Shown: piece by piece, positions 5,281 to 6,071 of the stretch
How positions within the stretch are numbered: position 1 is the stretch's first letter
Layout: each line of letters begins with the position of its first letter
The notes under the pieces: model-generated
Databases searched by the model: none
What the model was told of the DNA's origin: nothing
The model's input: only the letters and a program-made list of their open reading frames with translations
Source of the DNA: Gemmatimonadota bacterium
Lineage (GTDB): Bacteria > Gemmatimonadota > Gemmatimonadetes > Longimicrobiales > Longimicrobiaceae
NCBI GenBank assembly: GCA_019348265.1
Contig: JAHWJV010000233.1
Coordinates: 1 to 6,071, forward strand
Direction: 5' to 3'
Length of the DNA: 6,071 nt
Program-made: the position numbers and the translations under genes

Positions 5281-6071
5281 CTACTTCTTCTCGTCCTCGA
5301 CGATCTCGTAGTCCGCCTCGACCACGTCGTCGGCCGCGCCGCCGCCGGTCGCCTGCGAGGTGGCGTCGTCCTCGAAGCCGGCGCCGCCGGTCGCTCCACC
5401 CGTGAAGCCAGCGTCGGCGCCCGGCGTGGAGGTGGCCTGCTGCGCCTGGTAGATCGCGGCGCCAGCGGCGCTGTAGGCGCGCTGCAGCTCCTCGTTCGCA
5501 GCACGGATCTCGTCGGTGTCTCCCTGCTTCAGAGCCTTCCGCCCACGCTCCAGCGCCGCCGTCAGCTCCTCCTTCGCGGAGGCGTCGAGCTTGTCCTCCC
5601 ACTCCTTCATGTTCTTCTCGACCTCGTACACCATCGCGTCGAGGCGATTGCGCGCCTCGATCTCCTCACGCCGCTTCTTGTCCTCGTCGGCGTGCGCCTC
5701 CGCGTCGGTGACCATCTTCTCGATCTCGCTCTCCGACAGGCCGCTCGAAGACTCGATGCGGATCTTCTGCTCCTTGCCCGTCGTGCGGTCCTTCGCCGAC
5801 ACGTGCAGGATCCCGTTCGCGTCGATGTCGAACGTCACCTCCACCTGCGGCATCCCGCGAGGCGCCGGCGGAATCCCCGTCAGCTGGAATTTGCCGATCG
5901 TCTTGTTGTAGGTGGCCATCTCGCGCTCACCCTGCAGCACGTGGATCTCGACCGTGGTCTGGCTGTCCTCGGCCGTCGAGAACACCTCCGACTTCTTGGT
6001 CGGGATGGTGGTGTTCCGCGCGATCAGGACGGTGAACACGCCACCGAGCGTCTCGATGCCCAGCGACAGCG
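5281..6071 (-). CDS. dnaK: Molecular chaperone DnaK (Hsp70), C-terminal part; 5' end outside the window
   Basis: This is the substrate-binding half of the cytoplasmic Hsp70 chaperone, which holds and refolds unfolded proteins in an ATP-driven cycle with DnaJ and GrpE. The frame is open to the window edge and gives 262 residues. It begins with LSLGIETLGGV, which matches the start of the beta substrate-binding domain (about E. coli residue 397), so the whole ATPase domain lies outside. Family landmarks follow in order: NTTIPTKKSEVFSTAED, HVLQGERE, PAPRGMPQVEVTFDIDANG and SAKDRTTGKEQKI. The helical lid spans roughly window residues 113-210. A Gly/Ala-rich disordered tail of about 50 residues ends in DDVVEADYEIVEDEKK, the conserved acidic terminus. 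The position equivalent to the E. coli arch residue Met404 is Leu, a common natural variant. The stop is TAG, and a hairpin terminator candidate begins about 42 nt downstream. The identification is certain; the upstream partner gene cannot be seen. Confidence 0.98.
   Translation of the reverse strand, partial: LSLGIETLGGVFTVLIARNTTIPTKKSEVFSTAEDSQTTVEIHVLQGEREMATYNKTIGKFQLTGIPPAPRGMPQVEVTFDIDANGILHVSAKDRTTGKEQKIRIESSSGLSESEIEKMVTDAEAHADEDKKRREEIEARNRLDAMVYEVEKNMKEWEDKLDASAKEELTAALERGRKALKQGDTDEIRAANEELQRAYSAAGAAIYQAQQATSTPGADAGFTGGATGGAGFEDDATSQATGGGAADDVVEADYEIVEDEKK

Overview
The window holds a run of protein quality-control genes, all on the minus strand. In transcription order (right to left) they are the 3' part of dnaK, a Do-family serine protease (HtrA/DegP/MucD type), a tRNA-Leu(UAG), trigger factor (tig), clpP and clpX. 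The right edge cuts dnaK. The left edge lies just past the clpX stop codon, where a perfect Shine-Dalgarno core points to another gene immediately outside.

The DNA is strongly G+C-rich, so long open frames appear on the opposite strand; they are shadows. The tig-clpP-clpX order is widespread in bacteria. The G+C bias, the leaderless ClpP start and the style of the HtrA and DnaK proteins suggest a Gemmatimonadota-like bacterium. That placement is an impression from protein character, not a demonstrated assignment.

Layout: dnaK C-terminal half (5281-6071); a 193-nt gap (5088-5280) holding a dnaK terminator hairpin nested between two inverted arrays of a GGGAAYA heptamer; htrA (3576-5087); a 169-nt gap (3407-3575) with a GC-rich terminator stem and a good sigma-70-type promoter (TTGACC-N17-TATATT); tRNA-Leu (3325-3406); tig (1993-3294); clpP (1336-1962); a 59-nt gap with an 8-bp hairpin; clpX (14-1276). 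No stretch longer than 300 bases lacks a gene.

Functionally, trigger factor meets nascent chains at the ribosome, DnaK refolds cytoplasmic proteins, ClpX unfolds substrates into the ClpP chamber, and the HtrA protease deals with damaged proteins in the cell envelope. The promoter layout suggests that the tRNA is the first cistron of a tRNA-tig-clpP-clpX transcript. I see no phage, transposase, CRISPR or defence genes. The window is housekeeping DNA; its most unusual parts are the heptamer/hairpin element after dnaK, the tRNA-headed operon, and a trigger factor with a diverged PPIase domain and a His-rich loop.
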